NCBI RefSeq assembly: GCF_900091555.1
Contig: NZ_FMCX01000008.1
Location: forward strand, 124,001 to 188,000
Length of the DNA: 64,000 nt
Reading direction: 5' to 3'
Origin: Micromonospora mirobrigensis
Lineage (GTDB): Bacteria > Actinomycetota > Actinomycetes > Mycobacteriales > Micromonosporaceae
Shown here: positions 50,477-58,290 of the stretch, in pieces
Layout of the letters: the number at the start of each line of letters is the position of its first letter
Position numbering within the stretch: position 1 is the first letter of the stretch
The notes under the pieces: generated by a model
Databases searched by the model: none
What the model was told of the DNA's origin: nothing
The model's input: the letters and a program-made list of their open reading frames with translations, nothing else
Made by a program: the position numbers and the translations under genes

Positions 50477-51210
50477 GAGGCGTCCTTTCCGGCGGTGTCC
50501 GCCTCGCTCGCGCGGATCAGTCGCAGGAACGCCTCGTCGAGGTCGTCGACGCCGGCGGTGGCGCGTACCCCGGCGGGGGTGTCGTCGGCGATCAGCCGGC
50601 CCTCGCGGATCAGCAGCAGCCGGTCGCAGCGGGCGGCCTCGTCCATCACGTGGCTGGAGACCAGCAGGGTGGTCCCGGCGGCGGCCATGGCGTGGAACCG
50701 GGCCCACAGGTCGGCCCGCAGCACCGGGTCCTGCCCGACGGTGGGCTCGTCCAGGATGACCAGCTCCGGGTCGCCGACCAGGGCGCAGGCCAGCGACGCC
50801 CGGCTGCGCTGCCCGCCGGAGAGGGTGCCGACCAGCTGGCCGGCGGCGTCGGCCAGCCCGACGTCGGCGACGGCCCGGTCGGCCTCGGCGTGCCCGCGGC
50901 CGTGCAGGGCGGCGAAGTAGCGGGCGTTCTCCCGCACCGTCAGGTCGGCGTAGACGCTGGGCGCCTGGGTGAGGTAGCCGACCCGGGAACGCAGCTCCCG
51001 TGAGCCGGCCGGCCGGCCGAGCACGGTGACCGTGCCCGAGCCGACGGTCTGCACGCCGACGACCGCCCGCATCAGGGTGGTCTTGCCGCTGCCGCTGGGA
51101 CCGAGCAACCCGGTCACCGTGCCGCGCGGCACGGCGCAGCTGACGCCGTGCAGCACCCGTCGCCCGCCGCGCTCCACGACCAGGTCGTGGACCGCCACCG
51201 CCTCGTCCAT
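50473..51210 (-). CDS. ABC transporter ATP-binding protein (DrrA-like)
   Basis: 245 aa with Walker A GPSGSGKTT, signature TLSGGQRSRASLACAL, Walker B LVILDEPTVGQD and H-loop LLVSSHVMDEA. The deviations from LSGGQQ are minor. With the downstream permease it should form a small-molecule efflux pump. ATG 51210 is preceded by CGGAGG; the longer frame upstream contains the promoter and operator, so it is not coding. Confidence 0.92.
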   Translation of the reverse strand: MDEAVAVHDLVVERGGRRVLHGVSCAVPRGTVTGLLGPSGSGKTTLMRAVVGVQTVGSGTVTVLGRPAGSRELRSRVGYLTQAPSVYADLTVRENARYFAALHGRGHAEADRAVADVGLADAAGQLVGTLSGGQRSRASLACALVGDPELVILDEPTVGQDPVLRADLWARFHAMAAAGTTLLVSSHVMDEAARCDRLLLIREGRLIADDTPAGVRATAGVDDLDEAFLRLIRASEADTAGKDAS

Positions 51211-51223
51211 CGCCCGCCTCCGA

Positions 51224-51259
51224 AACTCATCACCTGTTGAACTCAACGCTAGATGAGTT
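51224..51259 (-). promoter_or_regulatory. Nested 36-bp dyad and promoter of the ABC/TetR operon
   Basis: Outer arms AACTCATC (51224-51231) and GATGAGTT (51252-51259) are exact complements. Centred between them is GTTGA-AC-TCAAC (51236-51247), with 4 bp on each side. On the minus strand a -10 TAGCGT (51246-51251) lies inside the dyad, with a possible -35 TTGCGG 18 nt away. The site overlaps the core promoter, fitting repression by the TetR protein of the same operon. Confidence 0.65.
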
Positions 51260-51278
51260 GTGCCCCGCCCCGCAACGG

Positions 51279-51309
51279 TTGACTTCGAGCGTGCTCGAAC
51301 TGGAAGGCT
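51279..51309 (+). promoter_or_regulatory. MerR-type promoter with 19-bp spacer
   Basis: A -35 TTGACT (51279-51284) and -10 AAGGCT (51304-51309) are separated by 19 bp. The spacer carries the perfect dyad TTCGAGC-GT-GCTCGAA (51284-51299). Overlong spacers with a central dyad are the hallmark of promoters activated by MerR proteins through DNA distortion. The -10 ends 7 nt before GTG 51317, so the merR transcript is probably leaderless. Confidence 0.75.
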
Positions 51310-51316
51310 GGGGCCC

Positions 51317-51706
51317 GTGGACATCAGTACCCAGGAGATGGGCCTGTCGGTCGGCGAGGCGGCGACCCGGGTCGGCCTGACCACCTACACGCTGCGCTGG
51401 TACGAGCAGGAGGGGCTGGTCGCCCCGGTCGGGCGGGACTCCGCGGGCCGCCGGCGCTACACCGAGTCCGACGTCAACTGGCTGGTCCTGCTCACCCGGC
51501 TGCGCCGCACCGGCATGCCGGTGCGGGACATGCGCCGCTACGCCGAGCTGGCCCGCCAGGGGGACCGGACGCTCGGCGCCCGGCGGGCGCTGTTCGAGAC
51601 GCACCGGGCCCGGGTGCTGGCCCGGATGGCCGAGCTCACCGAGGACCTGGAGATCCTCAACTACAAGATCGACGTGTACCGCAGGGCGGAGGAGGAGCAG
51701 GCATGA
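51317..51706 (+). CDS. MerR-family transcriptional regulator
   Basis: 129 aa: the N-terminal winged HTH MGLSVGEAATRVGLTTYTLR with WYEQEGLVAP, wing segment RRRYTESDVNWLVLLTRLR, then a coiled-coil dimerisation helix. No Cys cluster, so it is not a metal sensor of the MerR/CueR type. It resembles the small regulators placed before aldo/keto reductases. ATGA overlap with the reductase gene points to joint autoregulation and induction by an organic or carbonyl signal. Confidence 0.9.
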   Translation: MDISTQEMGLSVGEAATRVGLTTYTLRWYEQEGLVAPVGRDSAGRRRYTESDVNWLVLLTRLRRTGMPVRDMRRYAELARQGDRTLGARRALFETHRARVLARMAELTEDLEILNYKIDVYRRAEEEQA

Positions 51707-52707
51707 TGCGACGACGGATGGGCGCGCACGGACCGGAGGTCTCGGCGGTCGGCCTCGGCTGCATGGGGATGAGCTTCGCGTACGGGCAGGGCGACGACGC
51801 CGAGTCGACCCGGACCCTGCACCGGGCCCTGGACCTCGGCGTCAACCACCTCGACACCGCCGACATGTACGGCTTCGGCGCCAACGAGCGGCTGCTCGGC
51901 CCGGTGGTGCGGGCCCGCCGCGACGAGGTCTTCCTGGCCACCAAGTTCGGCAACCGCAGCCGCGGCGACAGCTTCGGCGGCACCGGCACCCCCGGCGCGT
52001 ACGTCGACAGCAGCGCCGCCTGGGCCCGGGAGGCCTGCGACGCCTCGCTGAGCCGGCTGGGCGTGGACACCATCGACCTGTACTACCTGCACCGGCGAAA
52101 CCCGGCCACCCCGATCGAGGAGACCGTCGGCGCGCTCGCCGAGCTGGTCACCGCCGGCAAGATCCGGCTGGTCGGCCTCTCCGAGGTCAGCCCGGCCACC
52201 CTGCGCGCGGCCCACGCGATCCACCCGATCGCCGCCGTGCAGATGGAGTACTCCCTGTTCAGCCGGGACGTCGAGGCCGAGATGCTGGACACCTGCCGGG
52301 AGCTGGGCGTGGCGCTGGTCGCGTACTCGCCGGTGGGACGAGGGCTGCTCACCGGGGCGATCACCAGCCGGGAGCAGCTGGCCGCCGACGACTGGCGCGC
52401 CGGGGTGCCGCGCTTCGCCGAGGGGAACCTCGACGCCAACCTGAAGCTGGTCGAGGCGGTCCGCGAGGTGGCCGCCGAGATCGGCTGCACCCCGGCCCAG
52501 GCGGCGTTGGCCTGGCTGCTCGCCCAGGGTGAGGACATCCTGCCGATCCCCGGCACCAAGCGGGTCCGCTACCTGGAGGAGAACGCGGCGGCGGCCGACA
52601 TCCGGCTCACCCCGGCCCAGCGGAACCGGCTGCGCGAGGCGGTGCCGGCCGACGCGGTGGCCGGCCAGCGGTACCCGGAGGCGGGGATGCGGACGGTCGG
52701 TCACTGA
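51703..52707 (+). CDS. Aldo/keto reductase
   Basis: 334 aa NADPH-dependent TIM-barrel reductase. The catalytic tetrad is recognisable: Asp and Tyr in DTADMYG, Lys in ATKFGNRSRG and His in LYYLHR. GLGCMGMSFAYG at the start and VAYSPVGRGLLTG later place it in the AKR13/YakC-like group. Physiological carbonyl unknown. Coupled to the upstream MerR regulator. Confidence 0.92.
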   Translation: MMRRRMGAHGPEVSAVGLGCMGMSFAYGQGDDAESTRTLHRALDLGVNHLDTADMYGFGANERLLGPVVRARRDEVFLATKFGNRSRGDSFGGTGTPGAYVDSSAAWAREACDASLSRLGVDTIDLYYLHRRNPATPIEETVGALAELVTAGKIRLVGLSEVSPATLRAAHAIHPIAAVQMEYSLFSRDVEAEMLDTCRELGVALVAYSPVGRGLLTGAITSREQLAADDWRAGVPRFAEGNLDANLKLVEAVREVAAEIGCTPAQAALAWLLAQGEDILPIPGTKRVRYLEENAAAADIRLTPAQRNRLREAVPADAVAGQRYPEAGMRTVGH

Positions 52708-52749
52708 CCGGCCTCCGGGACGCGGCGGCGGGGGCCGCGGCGCGTGCGG

Positions 52750-52755
52750 GACAAT
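52750..52755 (+). promoter_or_regulatory. Possible -10 (GACAAT) of a leaderless hisI promoter
   Basis: GACAAT ends 8 nt before GTG 52764, which has no Shine-Dalgarno. It matches the -10 consensus except at the first base. It would drive hisI-trpE and the following membrane-protein gene. Confidence 0.45.
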
Positions 52756-52763
52756 GGGTCACT

Positions 52764-53192
52764 GTGCCCGTACCTGACGCTCCCCTGACCGCCGGTCCCG
52801 ACCGCTCCGACGCGACCGGCGGCCCGGCCCGCCCGTCCCGGCTCGACCCCGCCGTCGCCGCCCGGCTGAGCCGCACCCCCGACGGCCTGGTCGCCGCCGT
52901 GGTGCGCCAGCACGACACCGGCGAGGTGCTGATGCTCGCCTGGATGGACGACGAGGCCCTGCACCGCACGCTGACCACCGGCCGGGCCACCTACTGGTCG
53001 CGCAGCCGGCAGGAGTACTGGGTCAAGGGCGCCACCTCCGGCCACCACCAGTACGTCCGCTCGGTGGCGGTGGACTGCGACGGTGACGCGCTGCTGGTGA
53101 GCGTCGATCAGGTCGGCGCGGCCTGCCACACCGGGCACCGCTCGTGCTTCTTCGAGGAACTGCCGGTCACCCCTGGAGGCGATGCCGCATGA
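52764..53192 (+). CDS. hisI: Phosphoribosyl-AMP cyclohydrolase HisI
   Basis: 142-aa monofunctional HisI (no HisE pyrophosphatase fused). Zn and Mg sites are present: VLMLAWMDDEALHRTL, ATYWSRSRQEYWVKGATSG, the metal-binding VDCDGD and ACHTGHRSCFFEE. It opens the adenine ring of PR-AMP. ATGA overlap with trpE joins histidine and tryptophan genes in one transcript. hisG and hisE are not in the window. Confidence 0.95.
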   Translation: MPVPDAPLTAGPDRSDATGGPARPSRLDPAVAARLSRTPDGLVAAVVRQHDTGEVLMLAWMDDEALHRTLTTGRATYWSRSRQEYWVKGATSGHHQYVRSVAVDCDGDALLVSVDQVGAACHTGHRSCFFEELPVTPGGDAA

Positions 53193-54742
53193 CCGACGGG
53201 ACGGTCGGCCCGGACCAGGCCACCTTCGCCGACCTGGCCGCGCGCTGGCGGGTCGTACCGGTCGTCCGGCGGCTGCTCGCCGACGCCGAGACCCCGGTCG
53301 GGGTCTACCGGAAGCTGGCCGGCGGCCCCGGCACCTTCCTGCTGGAGTCCGCCGAGCAGGGCGCCGGCCCGGCCGGTACGCCCTGGTCGCGCTACTCCTT
53401 CATCGGCGTACGCAGCCTGGCCACCCTCGGCGAGCGGGACGGCTCCGCCGTCTGGACCGGCCACCCGCCCGCCGGCCTGCCCACCGACGGCGACCCGGTA
53501 CGCGCGCTGCGGGAGACCGTCGAGCAGCTCGCCGGTCCGGTCTTCGACCCGGCCAGCGGAATGCCGCCGCTGACCGGCGGGATGGTCGGCTACCTCGGCT
53601 ACGACTTCGTCCGGCGGCTCGAGCGGCTGCCCGAGCTCACCGAGGACGACCTGCGCCTGCCCGAGCTGGGCATGATGCTTGCCACCGACCTGGTGGTGCT
53701 CGACCACCACGAGGGCTCGGCGATCCTGGTGGCCAACGCGGTGCTGCCGCCCACCGACGCCCCGGACCGGGCGCCGCTGGTGGCGGCGGCGTACCACCAC
53801 GCGGTGGGACGGCTGGACGCGATGACCACCGCGCTGTCCCGACCGATTCCGCCCATGATCTCCACCGTCGAGCGGCCGGCGGTCGGCGACGTGGTCAGTC
53901 GCACCCCCGAGGGCGGCTACCCCAAGGCGGTCGAGGCGGCCAAGGAGGCCATCCGGGCCGGCGAGTGCTTCCAGATCGTGCTGGCCCAGCGCTTCGAGCG
54001 GGCCACCGAGGCCGACCCGCTGGACGTCTACCGGGTGCTGCGCACCACCAACCCCAGCCCGTACATGTACCTGCTGCGCTTCGACGGCTTCGACATCGTC
54101 GGCTCGTCCCCGGAGGCGCACCTCAAGGTCACCGGGGACGCCGACGGCCGGCGGCGCGCGATGCTGCACCCGATCGCCGGCACCCGCCCGCGCGGGGCCA
54201 CCCCGGAGGCCGACGCCCGGTACGCCGCCGAGCTGCTCGCCGACCCGAAGGAGCGCGCCGAGCACGTGATGCTGGTCGACCTGGGCCGCAACGACCTGGG
54301 TCGGGTCTGCGAGCCGGGCACCGTCGAGGTCCCCGAGTTCGCCACCATCGAGCGGTACAGCCACGTCATGCACATCGTCTCCACGGTGACCGGCACCCTG
54401 CGCGCCGACCGGTCCGCCTTCGACGCCCTCGCGGCCACCTTCCCGGCGGGCACCCTCTCCGGGGCGCCCAAGGTGCGGGCCATGGAGATCATCGAGGAGC
54501 TGGAACCGGTGCGCCGGGGCCTCTACGGCGGCACCGTCGGCTACTTCGGCTTCGGCGGCGACCTGGACATGGCGATCGCGATCCGCACCGCGCTGCTGCG
54601 CGACGGGCGGGCGTACGTGCAGGCCGGCGCCGGCGTGGTGGCCGATTCCGATCCTTCGTCGGAGGATCAGGAGACCCGGAACAAGGCCGCCGCGGTGCTC
54701 GCCGCGATCGCCGCCGCCGAGACCCTGAAGGCGGCCCGGTGA
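53189..54742 (+). CDS. trpE: Anthranilate synthase component I TrpE
   Basis: 517 aa chorismate-utilising enzyme. The Trp-feedback site LLES ... S is visible near residues 50-70 (FLLESAEQG then SRYSF). The catalytic domain has IRAGECFQIVLAQRF, GSSPEAHLKV, LHPIAGTRPRG, LVDLGRNDLGRV, GTLSGAPKVRAMEII and YVQAGAGVVADSDP. No fused TrpG glutaminase, which must be elsewhere. ATG 53189 follows CTGGAGGCG. The stop overlaps the first minicistron repeat. Confidence 0.95.
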   Translation: MTDGTVGPDQATFADLAARWRVVPVVRRLLADAETPVGVYRKLAGGPGTFLLESAEQGAGPAGTPWSRYSFIGVRSLATLGERDGSAVWTGHPPAGLPTDGDPVRALRETVEQLAGPVFDPASGMPPLTGGMVGYLGYDFVRRLERLPELTEDDLRLPELGMMLATDLVVLDHHEGSAILVANAVLPPTDAPDRAPLVAAAYHHAVGRLDAMTTALSRPIPPMISTVERPAVGDVVSRTPEGGYPKAVEAAKEAIRAGECFQIVLAQRFERATEADPLDVYRVLRTTNPSPYMYLLRFDGFDIVGSSPEAHLKVTGDADGRRRAMLHPIAGTRPRGATPEADARYAAELLADPKERAEHVMLVDLGRNDLGRVCEPGTVEVPEFATIERYSHVMHIVSTVTGTLRADRSAFDALAATFPAGTLSGAPKVRAMEIIEELEPVRRGLYGGTVGYFGFGGDLDMAIAIRTALLRDGRAYVQAGAGVVADSDPSSEDQETRNKAAAVLAAIAAAETLKAAR

Positions 54743-54801
54743 GCGCGAGGAGTGCAGCGCAGCGGAGCCCCGCAGTCGCGAACGAAAGGCAGGTCCGGTG
54801 A
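54739..54801 (+). CDS. 20-codon minicistron, repeat unit 1
   Basis: GTG overlaps the trpE stop (GTGA); TGA at 54799-54801 overlaps the GTG of unit 2. It encodes the 20-residue basic peptide SARSAAQRSPAVANERQVR after the initiator. GCGAGGAG just inside could serve as a ribosome binding site for internal restarts. Most likely a translational relay rather than a functional peptide. Confidence 0.35.
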   Translation: MSARSAAQRSPAVANERQVR

Positions 54802-54856
54802 GCGCGAGGAGTGCAGCGCAGCGGAGCCCCGCAGTCGCGAACGAAAAGCCGGCCCG
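54739..54856 (+). repeat. 59-bp tandem minicistron repeat (two copies) at the trpE junction
   Basis: Units 54739-54797 and 54798-54856, identical over their first 49 bases and diverging in the last 10. The next gene's GTG (54857) falls at the same phase. Each unit starts GTGAGCGCG and is followed by CCGGTGAG. 59 is not a multiple of 3, so every unit shifts frame, yet each frame ends at a TGA that overlaps the following GTG. A diverged copy lies at 11511-11570. Confidence 0.9.
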
Positions 54857-54860
54857 GTGA
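54798..54860 (+). CDS. 20-codon minicistron, repeat unit 2
   Basis: Same design as unit 1. The GTG overlaps the stop of unit 1 and its TGA at 54858-54860 overlaps GTG 54857 of the trp-associated membrane protein. The peptide is the same for 16 residues and then differs (KPAR in place of RQVR). Confidence 0.35.
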   Translation: MSARSAAQRSPAVANEKPAR

Positions 54861-55453
54861 GTGCCGTGACCGGGCCGGACCCGGAGCCGGCCGGGGAGCC
54901 GGCGCGGGCCGGGCGCCGCGAGCTGACGTACGCCGTCCTGCTCAGCCTGGCCGGGGCGGGTCTGGCGCTCTACGCGGCGACCCGGACCTGGACGGTGGAG
55001 CTGACCGACCGGCCGCCGCTGCCGCCGACCCGGACGGCCCGCACGGGCGCCGCCCTGCTGCCGTGGCTGCCCGCACTGGCCGTGGTCGGGTTGGCCGGCG
55101 GCGGCGCGCTGCTGGCCACCCGCGGCGCGGTCCGCCGGGCGCTTGGCGCCCTGCTCGGGCTGCTCGGCCTGGCGGTGGCGGCTGGTGGCGGCTACGGGCT
55201 CCTCGCCGGCTTCGACGGCGAGCTGAGCCGGCAGTGGCCGGCGCTCTGCCTGGTCGGTGGCGTGCTGGCCGCGGCCGGCGGTGGGCTGACCGCGCTGCGG
55301 GGGCGGCACTGGCCGGCGATGGGCGCCCGCTACGAGCGGCGCGCCCGCGGCGGCGGGGCCCCGACGGTGGACGGCGGTGGCCCGGTCTCCGGTCCGCGGA
55401 CCCGGGAGGCGTGGGACGCGCTGGACCGGGGCGAGGACCCGACGGTCAGCTGA
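54857..55453 (+). CDS. Trp biosynthesis-associated membrane protein (TIGR02234-like)
   Basis: 198 aa with four TM segments (about 20-42, 65-87, 92-112 and 123-143) and the conserved extracytoplasmic stretch ATRTWTVELTDRPPLP between TM1 and TM2. A family found only between trpE and trpC in actinobacteria; role unknown. Reached through two minicistrons after trpE. The C-terminal ~45 residues are charged. Its end overlaps the convergent small gene by 8 bases. Confidence 0.88.
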   Translation: MSAVTGPDPEPAGEPARAGRRELTYAVLLSLAGAGLALYAATRTWTVELTDRPPLPPTRTARTGAALLPWLPALAVVGLAGGGALLATRGAVRRALGALLGLLGLAVAAGGGYGLLAGFDGELSRQWPALCLVGGVLAAAGGGLTALRGRHWPAMGARYERRARGGGAPTVDGGGPVSGPRTREAWDALDRGEDPTVS

Positions 55454-55703
55454 CCGGCTGGCGGTCCCGGGCCGCGGCCCGGGCGGCGGCCAGCTCGGTG
55501 ACCAGTCGGTCCAGCTCGGCGCGCTGGCCGGCGCGGGCCCGGTCGGCGCAGACCGCCTCCCAGGCGTTGCCCCGGGCGGTGCGCACCCGGGCCTCGCCGA
55601 CCACGGCGCGTTCCAGGGTGTGCACCACGCCGACGGCGAGTGACGCGACGGTGCGCGAGATCGTGGTGAGGCCGATGGTGGACGGCGACTCGGGAGTGGT
55701 CAT
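55446..55703 (-). CDS. 85-aa hypothetical protein
   Basis: Small soluble protein, not recognised. The first half contains TISRTVASLAVGVVHTLERAVVGEARV, a possible amphipathic helix. The second half is an Ala/Arg/Glu-rich helix (ELDRLVTELAAARAAARD) likely to form a coiled coil. Overlaps the trp-associated gene tail-to-tail. Codon usage fits the genome, supporting a real gene. Confidence 0.6.
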   Translation of the reverse strand: MTTPESPSTIGLTTISRTVASLAVGVVHTLERAVVGEARVRTARGNAWEAVCADRARAGQRAELDRLVTELAAARAAARDRQPVS

Positions 55704-56127
55704 GGGTCACCTCGCACGAAGGATCGGTGGCGACGGTCGGGCGGACCGGTCGTCGATCGGGTGGACGCGTCGTCGAGTCTGCCCGAGTCGAATGCTGCCC
55801 GGTTCACGTTTCGCCGCGATGACGGGCGGAACAACTGTCGCGCGCTGCGAACCACCTGGGTAGGACCGTTCGGCCTTGAGCTTCGTCACACCCCGGCGGT
55901 CGCCGTCCCGCGCTGCGCGGTCGGCCGGACCATGGTCGAATAGGTCATGGGCATCGATCGATGCGATGCGTTCCAGCGGTGGCCGGCCGGTGACCGTGGT
56001 CGATCCCACCGGTGGCCCTGGGTGACATCCCGTTCACCGGAAGTCGGCCATTATGCCCCAGGCCATCTCGTGAGGAGCGCCATACCCCCGCCACCCGACA
56101 CCAGGTGGCGCCACCTAGCATCGGCCC
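55704..56127. other. 424-bp intergenic region between the 85-aa gene and trpC
   Basis: No convincing coding sequence on either strand. It holds a perfect 14-bp palindrome GCATCGATCGATGC (55951-55964), a TTGAGC/TCGTCAC-containing segment without clear partners, and at its right end the trpC promoter and operator. It should contain two divergent promoters; the leftward one is not obvious. Confidence 0.6.
56103..56121 (+). promoter_or_regulatory. trpC promoter with palindromic operator
   Basis: The perfect 14-bp palindrome AGGTGGCGCCACCT (56103-56116) shares its last T with the -10 TAGCAT (56116-56121). That -10 lies 6 nt before ATG 56128, so the transcript is probably leaderless. A regulator on the palindrome would block RNA polymerase. 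No Trp-codon leader can exist upstream of such a start, so attenuation is unlikely here. Confidence 0.65.
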
Positions 56128-57018
56128 ATGACACCCGGAGAGGGGAGTCCGTTGGTGACTGCTGAGCATGCGCACGCGGAGGGGGACGACGCCGGTAAGG
56201 CGAAGTTCGTAAGCGTGCTCGACGAGATCATTGCCGGTGTGCGCGAGGACGTGGCACAGCGCCAGGCGCAGGTGCCGCTGGAGCGGATCCGCCAGCTGGC
56301 GGCCGCCGCGCCGCCGCCGCTGGACGCGTACGCGGCCCTGCGCCGGCCCGGTGTGGCGGTGATCGCGGAGGTCAAGCGCTCCTCGCCGTCCAAGGGGCGG
56401 CTGGCCGAGATCGCCGACCCCGCCGACCTGGCGGGTGACTACGCCGCGGGCGGCGCCCGGGCGATCAGCGTGCTGACCGAGGGGCGCTGGTTCGGTGGGT
56501 CGCTGGACGACCTGGCCGCCGTGCGCGCCGCGGTGAAGGTGCCCGTGCTGCGCAAGGACTTCGTGGTCTCCAGCTACCAGGTCCACGAGGCCCGGGCGCA
56601 CGGCGCCGACCTGGTGCTGCTGATCGTCGCGGCGCTGGAGCAGAACGCCCTGGTCGGCCTGCTGGAGCGGATCGAGTCGCTCGGCATGTGCGCGCTGGTC
56701 GAGGTGCACACCGAGGAGGAGGCCGACCGGGCCCTGGAGGCGGGGGCACAGGTGATCGGGGTCAACGCCCGTGACCTGCGTACCCTGGAGGTCGACCGGT
56801 CCGTCTTCGAGCGGATCGCGCCCGGCCTGCCGAGCAGCGTGGTCAAGATCGCCGAGTCCGGCGTCCGCGGCCCGCACGACCTCATCCGGTACGCCTCGGC
56901 CGGTGCCGACGCGGTCCTGGTCGGCGAGGGACTGGTCACCCAGAAGAGCCCCCGCGAGGCGGTGGCCGAACTGGTCAACGCCGGGAACCACCCGGCGACG
57001 CCCCGACCGGCGCGCTGA
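56128..57018 (+). CDS. trpC: Indole-3-glycerol phosphate synthase TrpC
   Basis: 296 aa TIM barrel, with an N-terminal extension of about 25 residues relative to most homologues (homology begins at SVLDEIIAGVREDVAQRQ). Motifs: VIAEVKRSSPSKG, ISVLTEGRWFGGS, VLRKDFVVSSYQVHEARA, LIVAAL, VGVEVHTE-type LVEVHTEEE, GVNARDLRTLEVD and AESGVRGPHDL. An in-frame GTG further in (56155) could be the start, but the -10 position supports ATG 56128. Confidence 0.95.
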   Translation: MTPGEGSPLVTAEHAHAEGDDAGKAKFVSVLDEIIAGVREDVAQRQAQVPLERIRQLAAAAPPPLDAYAALRRPGVAVIAEVKRSSPSKGRLAEIADPADLAGDYAAGGARAISVLTEGRWFGGSLDDLAAVRAAVKVPVLRKDFVVSSYQVHEARAHGADLVLLIVAALEQNALVGLLERIESLGMCALVEVHTEEEADRALEAGAQVIGVNARDLRTLEVDRSVFERIAPGLPSSVVKIAESGVRGPHDLIRYASAGADAVLVGEGLVTQKSPREAVAELVNAGNHPATPRPAR

Positions 57019-57058
57019 GCCGCGTCGGGGTCCGAAACCGCTGCGAGAGGAACCCGCG

Positions 57059-58288
57059 ATGAGCGCCGACGCGCTGGCCGCCCCGTACCCCGACACCGCC
57101 GGCCACTTCGGCCGCTTCGGTGGCCGGTTCGTTCCCGAGGCCCTGGTGGCCGCGCTGGACGAGCTGGACGGGGCGTGGCGCACCGCGATGGCCGACGAGT
57201 CGTTCCGCGGGGAGTTCGCCGCCCTGCTGCGCGACTACGCGGGCACCCCGTCGCTGCTGTACCCGGCCGAGCGGCTCTCCGCCAAGCTCGGCGCCCGGGT
57301 GCTGCTCAAGCGGGAGGACCTGAACCACACCGGCGCGCACAAGGTGCGCAACGTGCTCGGTCAGGCCCTGCTCACCAAGCGGATGGGCAAGAGGCGGGTG
57401 ATCGCGGAGACCGGCGCCGGCCAGCACGGCGTGGCCAGCGCCACCGCCGCCGCCCTGTTCGACCTGGAGTGCGTCGTCTACATGGGCGAGGTGGACACCG
57501 AGCGGCAGGCGCTGAACGTGGCCCGGATGCGGATGCTCGGCGCCACCGTGGTCCCGGTCACCACCGGCTCGCGCACCCTCAAGGACGCGATGAACGAGGC
57601 GATGCGGGACTGGGTCGCCAACGTCGACGAGACCCACTACCTGATCGGCACCGCCGCCGGGCCGCACCCCTTCCCGGCCATGGTGCGGGACTTCGTCCGC
57701 GGCATCGGCGACGAGGCCCGCCAGCAGTGCCTCGACCAGATCGGCCGGCTGCCCGACGCGGTCGCGGCCTGCGTCGGCGGCGGTTCCAACGCGCTGGGCA
57801 TCTTCCACGCCTTCGTCGGCGACGCCGACGTGCGGCTGTACGGCTTCGAGGCCGGTGGCGACGGGGTGGAGACCGGCAAGCACGCGGCGAGCATCACCGG
57901 CGGGTCCACCGGGGTGCTGCACGGCACCCGGACGTACGTGCTCCAGGACGCCGACGGCCAGACCGTGGAGTCGCACTCGATCTCCGCCGGCCTGGACTAC
58001 CCCGGCGTCGGGCCCGAGCACGCCTGGCTGCACGACAGCGGGCGGGCCACCTACACCCCGGTGACCGACACCGAGGCGATGGCCGCGTTCGAGCTGCTCT
58101 GCCGCACCGAGGGGATCATCCCGGCGATCGAGAGCGCGCACGCGCTGGCCGGGGCCGTGCAGATCGCCCCGAAGCTCGCCGCCGAGCTGGGCCGGGAGCC
58201 GGTCATCCTGATCAACCTCTCCGGCCGTGGCGACAAGGACGTGCACACCGCCGGCGAGTACTTCGGCATCCTCGACAAGGAGCAGTGA
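57059..58288 (+). CDS. trpB: Tryptophan synthase beta subunit TrpB
   Basis: 409 aa PLP enzyme joining indole and serine. GHFGRFGGRFVPEALV at the start, the PLP Lys in LNHTGAHKVRNVLG, the AETGAGQHGVA segment, the phosphate loop CVGGGSNALG and SAGLDYPGVGPEHAWL are intact. ATG preceded by GCGAGAGGAA. 40 bases after trpC; the stop abuts trpA. Confidence 0.96.
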   Translation: MSADALAAPYPDTAGHFGRFGGRFVPEALVAALDELDGAWRTAMADESFRGEFAALLRDYAGTPSLLYPAERLSAKLGARVLLKREDLNHTGAHKVRNVLGQALLTKRMGKRRVIAETGAGQHGVASATAAALFDLECVVYMGEVDTERQALNVARMRMLGATVVPVTTGSRTLKDAMNEAMRDWVANVDETHYLIGTAAGPHPFPAMVRDFVRGIGDEARQQCLDQIGRLPDAVAACVGGGSNALGIFHAFVGDADVRLYGFEAGGDGVETGKHAASITGGSTGVLHGTRTYVLQDADGQTVESHSISAGLDYPGVGPEHAWLHDSGRATYTPVTDTEAMAAFELLCRTEGIIPAIESAHALAGAVQIAPKLAAELGREPVILINLSGRGDKDVHTAGEYFGILDKEQ

Positions 58289-58290
58289 AC

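Noticed and set aside
53108..55309. 733-codon minus-strand ORF opposite trpE
   Set aside because: Antisense shadow. It covers conserved TrpE and the tandem repeats and has no recognisable domain.
55951..55964. Perfect 14-bp palindrome GCATCGATCGATGC
   Set aside because: It is 160 bp from trpC and about 250 bp from the other start, with no -10/-35 nearby. One short palindrome in 424 bp is not enough to call an operator.
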